From Thermofilales archaeon (lineage in GTDB: Archaea; Thermoproteota; Thermoprotei; Thermofilales; Thermofilaceae), in NCBI GenBank assembly GCA_028275925.1, contig JAPWTS010000006.1:1-42815 (forward strand): a stretch of DNA of 42,815 bases, in the 5' to 3' direction. Of the stretch, positions 1 to 8,470 are shown in pieces. The position numbers and the translations under genes were made by a program. The notes below the pieces were generated by a model. It saw only the letters and a program-made list of their open reading frames with translations, had not been told where the DNA came from and searched no databases. Every line of letters starts with the position of its first letter. The first letter of the stretch is position 1.

Positions 1-1425
1 CGCGATCGCCCTGAAGTGGTGGTACAGGTTGTAGGGGTGGATGTAGTTGTCCCACCACCAGGACATCGCGGTCGCCGGCGAACCGGCCATCACGGTCGCC
101 CAGAGGCCGTCGTGCAGACCCACCCCCTCCCTGTCGAGGTAGTAGAGCGGCTTGTCGGCGAGGCCCTCCCACCGCCAGTCGACGCCGAACTCCGCCACGA
201 GGACCGGCTTGCGGTAGCGATCCCAGGCCCTCCGGACGATATTGTAGAGGGTGCCGGCGGCATCCTGGAAGCCCTCGGGGCCATACTTGTGGACCGTGAC
301 GAAGTCGATCTCGCCGAGCTGCCACACAAGCGGGTCGAGGTTGGGGTTCGCGAAGCTGGTCGTGACCATCCTCTTGTAGGGGTCGAGCCGCTTCAGGTAG
401 GCCGCCATCTCCGCGTGCCACCGCGCTACGCTCTCCCTGACGGACATGTAGTTGTCCGTCAGGTCCACCTCGTTCCACAGCTCCCAAGCGAGCAGGCTGG
501 TGGAGTAGCTCCAGCGGGCGACGATGTACCTCAACCTCTTCTTGAAGAGATTCCTCGCCTCCTCGCTGGTCCAGAACTCCTCGGGCTTGGATAGGGGGCC
601 GCCCCTCGCCTTGTTATAGGGGTTCTCGCTCCACTGGGGGTTCGCTTGCGTCGAGAGCTGCCCGTGGTTCATCAAGCACAGGATGACGCGAATCCCGTAG
701 CGCTCGGCGAGCTCGAGCACGTAGTCGAGCCTCCAAGCCTCCTCCAGGTCGTAGCGGCCGAGCTGCTTCCACTCGATCCCGAAGCGCCAGGGCGCCATCC
801 ATATCCTGACCAGGTTGACGCCCGACGCGGCCATCGCGCGGAACCACTCGTCGTAGTCGTAGGTCCCCCGCGAGCCGGACCAGCAGACGTTCAGCCCCAC
901 GAAGAGGCGGGAGGTGCCGTTATCGAACTCGAAGTACCGGGGGTCGCGCTGGCTCACCCTCACGAAGCCCGGCGAGTCGGATGGCTCGACCTCGAAGCTG
1001 TAGACCGGGGTCCTCGCGGAGGAGCCGCGGCTCACCGCCTCCACGTAGAACTCGTAGCGGCCGACCTTCGTGGGGGTGAACCTGACCTTCCAGACCGGGC
1101 TTCCAACAGGCTCGAGTCTCTCCGCATTGCCGATGAGGACCCTCCTGTAACCCTGGTAGAAGAAGGCGGGGACCGCCACGACCTCGCCGCTCGGGTCTCT
1201 GAAGAACGCCGTCACGTTGATGTCGTCGGGGTCGAACGGGTTCCCCGCATAGCCGGTAACATTCAAGTCGATCTCGACGCGGGAGTAGAGCCGAGCCCTC
1301 GGCGGGCTCACGTTCAGAACTTCGACGCCGACCACGGCGCCCCTTCTTTCGCGCTGCCATAAGAGGCTAGCGAGCACCGCGACGAGCAGCGCTGCTACAG
1401 CGGCAGCCATCCACGGCTTCCGCAC
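1..1425 (-). CDS. Membrane-anchored GH5-like glycoside hydrolase with N-terminal DUF5060-like domain (3' end beyond window)
   Basis: This open frame runs 475 codons from GTG 1425 to the left edge without a stop. Residues about 6-23 form a hydrophobic segment, a signal anchor or signal peptide, so the enzyme acts outside the cell. Residues about 32-130 form a beta-rich domain with the NPFDP and WKVRFTPT patterns typical of DUF5060. The TIM barrel follows. WELWNE places the acid/base Glu at about residue 319, and AEFG places the nucleophile Glu at about residue 412, the arrangement of clan GH-A (family 5-like). The substrate cannot be read; beta-linked glucans or mannans are usual for this group. 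GTG 1425 lies about 25 bases from a TATA box on the minus strand, fitting a leaderless start; ATG 1410 is the alternative. The C-terminus is outside the window. Confidence 0.85.
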   Translation of the reverse strand, partial: MRKPWMAAAVAALLVAVLASLLWQRERRGAVVGVEVLNVSPPRARLYSRVEIDLNVTGYAGNPFDPDDINVTAFFRDPSGEVVAVPAFFYQGYRRVLIGNAERLEPVGSPVWKVRFTPTKVGRYEFYVEAVSRGSSARTPVYSFEVEPSDSPGFVRVSQRDPRYFEFDNGTSRLFVGLNVCWSGSRGTYDYDEWFRAMAASGVNLVRIWMAPWRFGIEWKQLGRYDLEEAWRLDYVLELAERYGIRVILCLMNHGQLSTQANPQWSENPYNKARGGPLSKPEEFWTSEEARNLFKKRLRYIVARWSYSTSLLAWELWNEVDLTDNYMSVRESVARWHAEMAAYLKRLDPYKRMVTTSFANPNLDPLVWQLGEIDFVTVHKYGPEGFQDAAGTLYNIVRRAWDRYRKPVLVAEFGVDWRWEGLADKPLYYLDREGVGLHDGLWATVMAGSPATAMSWWWDNYIHPYNLYHHFRAIA

Positions 1426-1447
1426 ATGGCCTTGAGCGCGCGAGCCG

Positions 1448-1456
1448 AATATAAGA
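1448..1456. promoter_or_regulatory. Shared TATA element between the GH5-like gene and the SF2 helicase gene
   Basis: AATATAAGA on the plus strand reads TCTTATATT on the minus strand. It is centred about 27 bases from GTG 1425 (minus gene, leaderless) and would start a plus transcript near 1478, just before a GAGGGGGG ribosome-binding site at 1489-1496. It is the only AT-rich element between the two genes. Confidence 0.6.
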
Positions 1457-1506
1457 GTTACCGGCTGGAGCGCAGGGCTTTTGAGCGCGAGGGGGGCGTG
1501 GGAGCC

Positions 1507-4500
1507 GTGGTAGTCGACACGGGCCAGCTCCTGGAGGCGCTCGGCTACTCCTACTACCGTGTGGACGAGCCTGGGAGCGAGCCTCCCCGAGCTGGGGTGC
1601 GCTTCGCTGATCTCCTGCCGCAGCTGGCTGGCGCTCCGGTGGGCTCGGAGCTGCTCTACGAGCACCAGCTGGAGGCTCTGGCGCGCTTGGAGGAGGGGAA
1701 GAACCTAGTGCTGATCGCCGGCACGGGCAGCGGCAAGACCGAGGCTTGGTTCCTCTACGCCGCCAGGAGGGGGGTGAGGGCGCTGGCCCTCTACCCGACG
1801 CTGGCGCTCGCCAACGACCAGGTGCAGAGGCTGAGCGCTTACTGCTCCCTGCTGGGCGCGGAGATGGTGCAGGTGGACGCGCCGAGCCTTCAAGCCGCTG
1901 GCGGCGCGGGGAGGAGGGCGGTGAGGGAGAAGCTGGGGAGGGCGCTTGTCGTGGCGAGCAACCCTGCTTTCCTCATGCAGGACCTCAAGCGCTACGCCTC
2001 TTCGCCCTCGAAGGGCTTCCTCGTCCCCGCGCTCCACCGCTTCGGCTTGCTCGTGCTCGACGAGCTCGACTTCTACAGCCCGCGCGAGCTCGCGCTGGTA
2101 GTCGGGATGCTGAGGGTTCTCGCCGAGATGGGGTGGAAGCCCCAGGTCGCTGTGCTAACGGCGACGCTGAGCAACCCCGAGGAGATGGGCGAGATCCTCC
2201 GCGAGATCAACGGCAGGGAGGCGGCGATCGTGAGGGGCGAGCCCTTCAGGGTGCCCAACAGGCTCTACGTCGTCCTCGGCAGGGACCTCGAGAAGGTGAG
2301 GACGCTGCTCCTCCAGAAGATCCGCGACCTCGACAAGCTCAGCGTGGGCGACGACGTGAAGAGGGCTCTGCTCGACCCCGAGGAGTTCAGGAAGAACGCC
2401 TACAAGGTGGTGATGGCCCTGAGGGCGCTCGGGGTCGAGGCCGACCTGCCGCACGCTGACCCCCTAGAGCTCCTGGCCCGCTACGCTGAGGACGACGGGG
2501 TCACCCTCGTCTTCACGAGGAGCGTGGGAGCCGCCGAGGAGGTCGCTAGGAAGCTCAGGCAGCGGCTCGGCCCCCTAGCCGAGAGGGTAGCGGTGCACCA
2601 CCACCTAGTTTCGAAGGAGGAGCGGAAGAGGGCGGAGGAGGGGGCTAGGCTGGGGACCGTGAAAGTCATCGTCACGCCCCGAACCCTGGTGCAGGGCATC
2701 GACATAGGCACGGTGGTCCGCGTCGTCCACCTCGGCTTGCCGGACGACGTGAGGGAGTTTTGGCAGCGGGAGGGGAGGAAGGGGAGGCGCCGCTCGATCC
2801 CCTTCACGGAGACCGTGATCGTGCCCTACACCCGGTGGGATCGGGAGCTGCTGGGCAGGGGGCTCGAAGCCCTCGCGAAGTGGGTCGGCTTGCCGCTCGA
2901 GAAGACCCTGGTGAACAGGGGGAACAAGTACTCGCTGCTCTTCAGCGGGCTCTTCAAGCTCGCTTCCACGAGGGCTCTGGGCTTGAAGCCGACGGAGGAG
3001 GAGCTGAAGCTCCTGCGGGAGCTGGGGTTGGCTAGGGGGGCGGAGCCGACCGCGAGGGGCAGGAGGGTGTGGCGCATGCTGAACTTCTACGAGTTCGGCC
3101 CCCCGTACGGCGTGAAACGCGTGAAGGTCTCGGAGGGCGGCCTCGAGTACCTGCAGGAGGCTTCGCACGTAGACGTCGTGGAGAAGCTCCAGCCCGGCTG
3201 CTTCGACTACACCTCGGACTTCCTCGTCACGAACCTCCGCGCCACGAAGAGCAGGTGGGTGACCCTCGTCGAGGAGAGGCGCCCGACCCTCCAGACGATA
3301 TACGAGCACGAGTTCCTCGCGGCGGCGTACGAGGAGTACAGGAGGGTTAAGGCCCAGTGGGGCGAGGAAAGCGACCTCTGGAGGGACTACGTTAGGGGCC
3401 TCCTGAGGTCGGAGGTCATATGCACGATGCACCCACCGACGAGCGGTTTCGGCCTCTACCTGGAGGTCCCCTACAAGGTGGTGTGGATCGTTGACGGCGA
3501 AAGCTTGCGCGTGAAGGTGGCTGGCGAGAGGACGTACGTGTACAGGCCGCGGCGCGTGATCGACGTGCCCTCGGCGACGATGGGCAGGTACGAAGACTAC
3601 AGCTACGGGAGGCTCTACGAGCTCGACCCATCCATCGACCTCGAACTGGCTAGGCTGGGCCTGGCGCTGGTCAAGGTGGTCCTCCGCAGGGCCTTCTCCA
3701 TCGGCTTGAAGAGGATCAGCTACGACCTTTCGGCGGTGGGCAGCAGGAAGGTTCTCGTGCTCTTCGAGGACGACGCAGCCGGCCTGATCGAGAAGCTCGA
3801 CTGGCTGGAGGTGAGGCGGGCTGTCGAGCGGTACGAGCCCGACGAGCTCGACGAGGTGCTGGTCGAGCAGGTCGACGACCTCGCTTACGCTAAGCTCGTC
3901 GAGATCGGCTTCCGGTGGGAGCTCGCGAAGGCGCACGCGCTGGCGGTGCTCGACAGGGTCGTCGCCTCCGAGAAAGTTAGGGTGGCGCTGGGCGGAGTTG
4001 AAGTCTTCGTGCCGAGGCCCTCGAAGTCGCTGAAGCTGCTCTCCTTCGACACGCTGAGGGTTCCTTTAACCGAGGACGGCGAGGTGGCGCTCGTGTTCGT
4101 AGCGATGTTCGACGGGGAGGAGGAGCGCAGCTTCAAGCTACTGAAGGAGTTCCACCTCGTCGATAGGGCCTCCGCGGCGGTGGTGGAGAGCGTGGCTGGC
4201 TACGTGAACGAGGGGTTCAGCGTAGTCGTGTACGACTTCGAAAGGGTCAGCAGCGACCTCGGCGCCGGAGGGCTCGCCGGCCTCAGAGCGCTCCTCAGCG
4301 GGCTGAGGAGTGAGGGCAAGCTGCTGGACGCGGCCGAGCTGGCAGCCGAGAAGCTCGGCGGGCGGGTTGGGGCCGACGAGCTGGCTTCGTACCTAGGCGC
4401 GCGGGCTCGGTACACGCTGGACGACGTGCGGAAGGAGCACGAGGAGAGCCTGAAGCGGATAAGGCAGCTCCCCTACGCCAAGTGGCTGCAGTTCACGCAG

Positions 4501-4668
4501 TACCTCTCCGCGAAAGCCGAGGAGTACCTTCGCGAGAGAGCGCGGAACATCTACCTGTGCTACCTAGCCCTGCGCGAGATCGGGAGCGCGGCTCTCCCGC
4601 GAGCGGAGCTGCCCGCTCAAAGCGGCGGGCTAGAGTTTGAGCAAAAAGCAGAAAAAGCAGCGGGTTGA
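1507..4668 (+). CDS. Large superfamily 2 DExD/H-box helicase (1053 aa)
   Basis: ATP-dependent nucleic-acid helicase or translocase. Visible motifs from the chosen start are a Q-like YEHQ near residue 51, Walker A AGTGSGKT at 71-78, the DExD box DELD at 185-188, TATLSN at 218-223, and a second RecA domain with QGIDIG and a motif VI of the form QREGRKGRR. Some 600 residues after the helicase core are not recognised and are rich in charged helices. The frame is open from ATG 1426, but that ATG abuts the divergent start at 1425. A TATA box at 1448-1456 and an RBS at 1489-1496 point to GTG 1507 (10-base spacing) or GTG 1498. It may be co-transcribed with the small gene 13 bases downstream. The DNA or RNA substrate is unknown. 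DELD instead of DEAD/DEAH and the long C-terminal part set it apart from Hel308 and classic Lhr. Confidence 0.85.
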   Translation: MVVDTGQLLEALGYSYYRVDEPGSEPPRAGVRFADLLPQLAGAPVGSELLYEHQLEALARLEEGKNLVLIAGTGSGKTEAWFLYAARRGVRALALYPTLALANDQVQRLSAYCSLLGAEMVQVDAPSLQAAGGAGRRAVREKLGRALVVASNPAFLMQDLKRYASSPSKGFLVPALHRFGLLVLDELDFYSPRELALVVGMLRVLAEMGWKPQVAVLTATLSNPEEMGEILREINGREAAIVRGEPFRVPNRLYVVLGRDLEKVRTLLLQKIRDLDKLSVGDDVKRALLDPEEFRKNAYKVVMALRALGVEADLPHADPLELLARYAEDDGVTLVFTRSVGAAEEVARKLRQRLGPLAERVAVHHHLVSKEERKRAEEGARLGTVKVIVTPRTLVQGIDIGTVVRVVHLGLPDDVREFWQREGRKGRRRSIPFTETVIVPYTRWDRELLGRGLEALAKWVGLPLEKTLVNRGNKYSLLFSGLFKLASTRALGLKPTEEELKLLRELGLARGAEPTARGRRVWRMLNFYEFGPPYGVKRVKVSEGGLEYLQEASHVDVVEKLQPGCFDYTSDFLVTNLRATKSRWVTLVEERRPTLQTIYEHEFLAAAYEEYRRVKAQWGEESDLWRDYVRGLLRSEVICTMHPPTSGFGLYLEVPYKVVWIVDGESLRVKVAGERTYVYRPRRVIDVPSATMGRYEDYSYGRLYELDPSIDLELARLGLALVKVVLRRAFSIGLKRISYDLSAVGSRKVLVLFEDDAAGLIEKLDWLEVRRAVERYEPDELDEVLVEQVDDLAYAKLVEIGFRWELAKAHALAVLDRVVASEKVRVALGGVEVFVPRPSKSLKLLSFDTLRVPLTEDGEVALVFVAMFDGEEERSFKLLKEFHLVDRASAAVVESVAGYVNEGFSVVVYDFERVSSDLGAGGLAGLRALLSGLRSEGKLLDAAELAAEKLGGRVGADELASYLGARARYTLDDVRKEHEESLKRIRQLPYAKWLQFTQYLSAKAEEYLRERARNIYLCYLALREIGSAALPRAELPAQSGGLEFEQKAEKAAG

Positions 4669-4681
4669 TCACTAACGCGGT

Positions 4682-4969
4682 ATGAGCTCCTTCGAGCGTG
4701 CGGTTGCCGAAGTTGTTGAGGCTCTAAAGGGGCTCGGCTACGAAGTGACCCTGCGGAGGGGCGAGCACGTCGAGCTCACCGTAGCCAAGGGCGGCGTGTC
4801 AGCGTGCGTGACGCTGATCGGAGAGCAAGGGGGCTTGGGCAAGCTCTCGGTGAGGCCCGGCTGCGGGAGCGGGCTCTCCGTGATCGACTGCGGGAACGTC
4901 GAGCGGGTGAAGGAGTGCGTAGACCGCCTCCTCAGGATCCTGGAGACTTGGTCCGGAGCCGAGCGGTGA
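4682..4969 (+). CDS. Small conserved-looking protein of unknown function (95 aa)
   Basis: I do not recognise this protein. It starts with ATG 13 bases after the helicase stop and probably belongs to the same transcript. The sequence predicts an alpha-beta-beta-beta-alpha fold: an N-terminal helix (about residues 4-18), strands to about residue 70, and a C-terminal helix. It has four cysteines (about residues 42, 60, 69 and 78) but no CxxC motif. Codon use matches its neighbours, and the next gene begins 38 bases downstream. Confidence 0.7.
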   Translation: MSSFERAVAEVVEALKGLGYEVTLRRGEHVELTVAKGGVSACVTLIGEQGGLGKLSVRPGCGSGLSVIDCGNVERVKECVDRLLRILETWSGAER

Positions 4970-4990
4970 AGGAAAGGCTTTTTCACCGCT
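4962..4990. repeat. Perfect 9-bp inverted repeat (hairpin) between the small ORF and the TIM-barrel gene
   Basis: AGCGGTGAA (4962-4970) and TTCACCGCT (4982-4990) are exact reverse complements with an 11-base loop. The left arm contains the TGA stop of the upstream gene. The right arm lies before the GGGGGGTG ribosome-binding site of the next gene. It may be an RNA hairpin that attenuates or stabilises the transcript, or an operator. Confidence 0.55.
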
Positions 4991-5007
4991 TCGGGGGGTG
5001 GCGCGCG

Positions 5008-5829
5008 ATGAAGCTGGGCGTTTCGACCTACTCGTACTGGCACTTCAGGGGGCCTAAGCTCCCCCTGAAGGAGTACATCGAGATGGCGTGGCGCGACGGC
5101 TTCGACGGGGTGGAGGTCCTCGTCAACCACGTGGAGTCGCGCTCGCGAAGCTACCTCAGGAGCATCAGGCGCTTGTCGCTGGAGTACGGGATGCCCGTGT
5201 ACGCGCTAGCGATCCACAACAACTTCGTGAAGCCGGATCCTGCCGAGCGGGAAGCTCAAGTGAGGTACGTTTCGGAGTGGCTCGAAGCCGCTTACGAGAT
5301 GGGGGCCAGCGTCGTGAGGATAAACTCCGGCAGGTGGGGGACGGTAAAGAGCTTCGACGAGCTCATGGCGAGGAGGGGCGTGGAGCCGCCCATCGAGGGC
5401 TACACCGAGGACGACGCGGTGGAGTGGGTCGTGGACTGCATCTACCGGTGCCTCGACAAGGCGGAGGAGCTGGGGGTGACGCTGGGCTTGGAGAACCACT
5501 GGGGGTTGACGACGAGGGCCGAGACGATGCTGAAGATCCTGCGCAGGGTGAACTCGAGGTACTTCGGCGCCATCATGGACACGGGGAACTTCCTCTACGA
5601 CACCTACCGCGAGCTCGAAGCGATCGCCCCCTACACCGTGATGGTTCACGCGAAAACATACTTCGGCGGGGGGGTGTGGTACACGCTCGACATCGACTAC
5701 GACCGGGTGTTCAAGATCCTGAGGGACGCGGGTTTCAAGGGTTGGATTTCCCTCGAGTACGAGGGGAGGGAGGATTACTCGACCGGAGTTAAGAAGAGCA
5801 GGGACCTGCTGCTCAGGTACGTGAAGTGA
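5008..5829 (+). CDS. Xylose-isomerase-like TIM-barrel protein (sugar phosphate isomerase/epimerase family)
   Basis: This is a 273-residue member of the AP endonuclease 2/xylose isomerase-like superfamily, typically a sugar isomerase, epimerase or dehydratase. It begins MKLGVSTYSYW (strand 1). Metal-ligand motifs occur in family order: GLENHWG (Glu, mid-protein), MDTGN (Asp), VHAKTY (His) and SLEYEG (C-terminal Glu). ATG 5008 is preceded by GGGGGGTG at 4993-5000, a good ribosome-binding distance. An upstream in-frame extension exists but overlaps the previous gene. Its 3' end overlaps the convergent livM gene by 17 bases. The substrate cannot be read. Nearby oxidoreductase, kinase and glycosidase genes suggest a carbohydrate role. 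Confidence 0.85.
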   Translation: MKLGVSTYSYWHFRGPKLPLKEYIEMAWRDGFDGVEVLVNHVESRSRSYLRSIRRLSLEYGMPVYALAIHNNFVKPDPAEREAQVRYVSEWLEAAYEMGASVVRINSGRWGTVKSFDELMARRGVEPPIEGYTEDDAVEWVVDCIYRCLDKAEELGVTLGLENHWGLTTRAETMLKILRRVNSRYFGAIMDTGNFLYDTYRELEAIAPYTVMVHAKTYFGGGVWYTLDIDYDRVFKILRDAGFKGWISLEYEGREDYSTGVKKSRDLLLRYVK

Positions 5830-6856
5830 CCCCCTCCGTAGCTTCGGCGTCGACGGTCAGCAGCGGGCGCTCCGGCGCCAAGCCCTCCGGCTTCTTCATC
5901 ACGAACAGTATCAGGAGTACGCCCAAAGCCGCGTAAGCCACGTAGTTCACGTCGAAGGGCACTGGCAGGAAGCGCTTAGCGAACAGGAGCGCTCTGTCGA
6001 GCGCGAGGTACACGGCCGCGCCGAGCGGCGGGCTTTTCGGGTTCCCGCGACCCCCCACCGTAACCATCAGCACCACGAGGAAGGTGCGGGAGACTGTGAA
6101 GTCGTCGGGGTTGACGGAGCCGATGTAGAACGCGTAGAGGACCCCCGCCACGGCCGCCATCCCGGACCCCAGCGCCATCGCCCAAGCGCGAACCCTCGCG
6201 ACGTCCACGCCGTAGGCAGCTGCCGCGACCTCGTCGTCCCTGACCGCCCTCAGGACCCTCCCGAAGGGGGACCTCGACAGCCTGTACAGCAGGAGCCAAG
6301 CGCCGAAAGCGAAGAGAGCAGAGGTCAGCATCATCGCGAGCTCCCGCCACGGACTGCGGAGCCACGCAAACACGTCCACAACCCCCGCCCCGAACGTGCC
6401 GCCGACGAGGGGCTCGTAGTTGCGGGCGACAACCCTCACGATCTCGCTGAACGCGATGAGGGTGATCGCCAGGTAGTCCTCGCGGAGGCGGAGAGCCGGG
6501 TAGCTGGCTAAGACGCCCAGGAGCACCGCGCAGGGGACGGCGACCAGCAGCGGCACTACGAAGATTACAAGCCCCATCAGCGGGTTTTCGGCCACCTTCG
6601 CCGACACCAGCGTTGCGTAGTAGTAGCTGCGGAGCTTGAACTCGCCCTCCCACGCGATCCCGGCCAACGCCGCTCCGAGCCTGACCGACAGCGCTCCGGC
6701 GGCGAAAGCCCCCACGGCGAAGAAGGCGGCTTTCGCGAAATCGGGGAGGCCGAGCTCGCCGTAAACGAGCTCCATCGATGACGAGAGGATCACGTAGATC
6801 GAGTAGAGCGTGCCCAGGCTGACGACAAACGCTAGGACCTCCGACGTAGCGACCAC
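5813..6856 (-). CDS. livM: Branched-chain amino acid-type ABC transporter permease LivM
   Basis: Membrane permease of the HAAT family; 347 residues with about nine hydrophobic segments and the LivM signature regions GELGLPDFAKAAFFAVGAF and YPALRLREDYLAI. The frame is open further upstream into livH, but homology begins just after GTG 6856, so I chose that start; it overlaps livH by 25 bases. It is the last gene of the five-gene operon (binding protein, G, F, H, M). The C-terminal tail is short and hydrophilic and overlaps the convergent TIM-barrel gene by 17 bases. Confidence 0.9.
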   Translation of the reverse strand: MVATSEVLAFVVSLGTLYSIYVILSSSMELVYGELGLPDFAKAAFFAVGAFAAGALSVRLGAALAGIAWEGEFKLRSYYYATLVSAKVAENPLMGLVIFVVPLLVAVPCAVLLGVLASYPALRLREDYLAITLIAFSEIVRVVARNYEPLVGGTFGAGVVDVFAWLRSPWRELAMMLTSALFAFGAWLLLYRLSRSPFGRVLRAVRDDEVAAAAYGVDVARVRAWAMALGSGMAAVAGVLYAFYIGSVNPDDFTVSRTFLVVLMVTVGGRGNPKSPPLGAAVYLALDRALLFAKRFLPVPFDVNYVAYAALGVLLILFVMKKPEGLAPERPLLTVDAEATEGVTSRT

Positions 6857-7758
6857 CCCTTCCCGCTCCAGAGCCCGGAGAGGCCCCTCGGGTACACGAG
6901 CAACGTCACGATTATCGCCGCGAAGGTGAGCAGGGGCCTGTACGCTGTGCTGATCCCCACCTGAGCCAGCTGGTACGCGAGCACTGTCTCGGAGAACCCG
7001 ATGAGGTAGGCCCCCAGAACGCTCCCGCCGAGGCTGCCGATCCCGCCCACCGTCACCGCGGCGAACGTCGGCAGCAGCATCGACCACCCCGTGTCTGGGC
7101 TCACCATGATCCTGAACGGCAGGAACACGCCAGCCGTCGCCGCCAGCGCGCCGGATAGGAACCAGCTAAGGGCGAAAACTCTCCTGACGCTCACTCCAAG
7201 AGCTTCCGCTAAGCCTGGGTTCTCGATCGCGGCTCGCATCGCGACCCCCACCCTCGTCTTGTACAGCAGCACGTAGAGCGAGGCCAGAAGAGCGGCAACG
7301 ACCGCGGTGGACGCTGGGAGCACACCGGGCAATCTCGAACCGGCCGCCTCGACGAGGAAATCGTCGAACATGAACAACCTCGTGTAAACCCTGAGCCACT
7401 GCTGCATGAGGTCCGCGTAGACGTGCAGCGAGTAGCGGAGCACCATGTCCAGAGCCATGGAGACCACCATGAGCGTGACGAGGTCGGTTCTCTCGCGCAG
7501 AGGCTCGAACACGAGCAGGTAGGCTAGGAGCGAGACGAGACCGCCGAAGGCGAAAGCCGCGGGGATCCAAGCGTAGGGCGTAAGCCCGGCGACCACGCTC
7601 AACGTGTAAGCCACGTAAACGCCGACCATCGCGAAATCCCCGTGCGCGAAGTTGGAGACCCTGCAGGTGATGAGCGCCAGGCTGAGCCCCACGGCCATCA
7701 GCGCGAGGAGGTTGCTGTAGACGAGCGCGCCAACGAGCAGGTCCAGCACCGCGACCAC
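6832..7758 (-). CDS. livH: Branched-chain amino acid-type ABC transporter permease LivH
   Basis: A 308-residue permease that pairs with LivM to form the membrane channel. The early segment NFAHGDFAMVG is the typical LivH motif, and GGIGSLGGSVLGA near the C-terminus matches the family's cytoplasmic coupling loop. GTG 7758 directly abuts the livF stop codon, which indicates translational coupling. The protein has about eight membrane spans and the usual length. Confidence 0.92.
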   Translation of the reverse strand: MVAVLDLLVGALVYSNLLALMAVGLSLALITCRVSNFAHGDFAMVGVYVAYTLSVVAGLTPYAWIPAAFAFGGLVSLLAYLLVFEPLRERTDLVTLMVVSMALDMVLRYSLHVYADLMQQWLRVYTRLFMFDDFLVEAAGSRLPGVLPASTAVVAALLASLYVLLYKTRVGVAMRAAIENPGLAEALGVSVRRVFALSWFLSGALAATAGVFLPFRIMVSPDTGWSMLLPTFAAVTVGGIGSLGGSVLGAYLIGFSETVLAYQLAQVGISTAYRPLLTFAAIIVTLLVYPRGLSGLWSGKGWSLRRRS

Positions 7759-8469
7759 CTACAAGCCCAGGTACGTTTTCGCGAGCTCCCGATCCTCGAG
7801 GAGCTCGCGCGCGCCCCCCCAGAACTTCACCGTCCCCGAAACCATCAGGAGAGCTTTATCGCTGACCTCGAGGGCCGACAGGGCGTTCTGCTCCACGAGC
7901 ACGATCGACACGCCCGCCTCATCCCTCAGCTCGACCACCCTCTTAAGCGCCTGCTTGACGAGGCGCGGCGCCAGCGCGGCAGTGGGCTCGTCCAGCATCA
8001 CGAGAGAGGGGTTCCTCAGCAGGCTCATCGACAGCGCTACTATCTGCCTTTCGCCGCCGCTCAGCGTCCTAACCTTCCTGCGCATCAACCCCCCGAGCTC
8101 CGGGAACAGCGAGAGGACGCCCTCCAGCCTCTTCCTAACCTCCTCCTCGTCCAGGTCGTGCGCCGCCAGCATGAGGTTCTCCCTAACGGTCAGGCTCTCG
8201 AACACGTTGCCGGTTTGAGGCAGGTAAGCCATGCCAAGCCGCGACCGCTTGTGCGGCGGGAGCCTCGTGACGTCCTCCCCCTTGAACAGGACCGCGCCGG
8301 AGAAAACCCTGCAGAGACCGAAGACCGCCTTGAGCAGCGTGCTCTTGCCGCTCCCGTTGGGGCCGACCACCGCCACAACCTCGCGGTCCCCCACATCGAA
8401 GGTGACGTTCGAAACGATCTCCATCTGACCGTAACCGGCTCGCAACCCCTTAACCTCGAGCACCCTCAC
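7759..8469 (-). CDS. livF: ABC transporter ATP-binding protein LivF
   Basis: A 236-residue ATPase. Walker A GPNGSGKST lies near residue 36, the signature LSGGERQ in the middle, and Walker B LVMLDEPTA is followed by the switch region LVEQN. The short C-terminus and the order after livG identify it as LivF. The frame is open to 8496, but GTG 8469, one base after the livG stop, gives the normal N-terminus (VRVLEVKGLRAGYG). Confidence 0.93.
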   Translation of the reverse strand: MRVLEVKGLRAGYGQMEIVSNVTFDVGDREVVAVVGPNGSGKSTLLKAVFGLCRVFSGAVLFKGEDVTRLPPHKRSRLGMAYLPQTGNVFESLTVRENLMLAAHDLDEEEVRKRLEGVLSLFPELGGLMRRKVRTLSGGERQIVALSMSLLRNPSLVMLDEPTAALAPRLVKQALKRVVELRDEAGVSIVLVEQNALSALEVSDKALLMVSGTVKFWGGARELLEDRELAKTYLGL

Positions 8470-8470
8470 G

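Noticed and set aside
646-1362. Plus-strand open frame of 238 codons at the left end
   Set aside because: The minus strand encodes a continuous GH5-like protein with both catalytic Glu motifs.
1426-1506. N-terminal extension of the helicase from ATG 1426
   Set aside because: It covers the TATA box and ribosome-binding site and directly abuts the divergent start at 1425.
2605-3936. Long open frame on the minus strand (443 codons)
   Set aside because: It is antisense to the helicase motifs, rich in Pro/Arg/His, and reflects high GC content.
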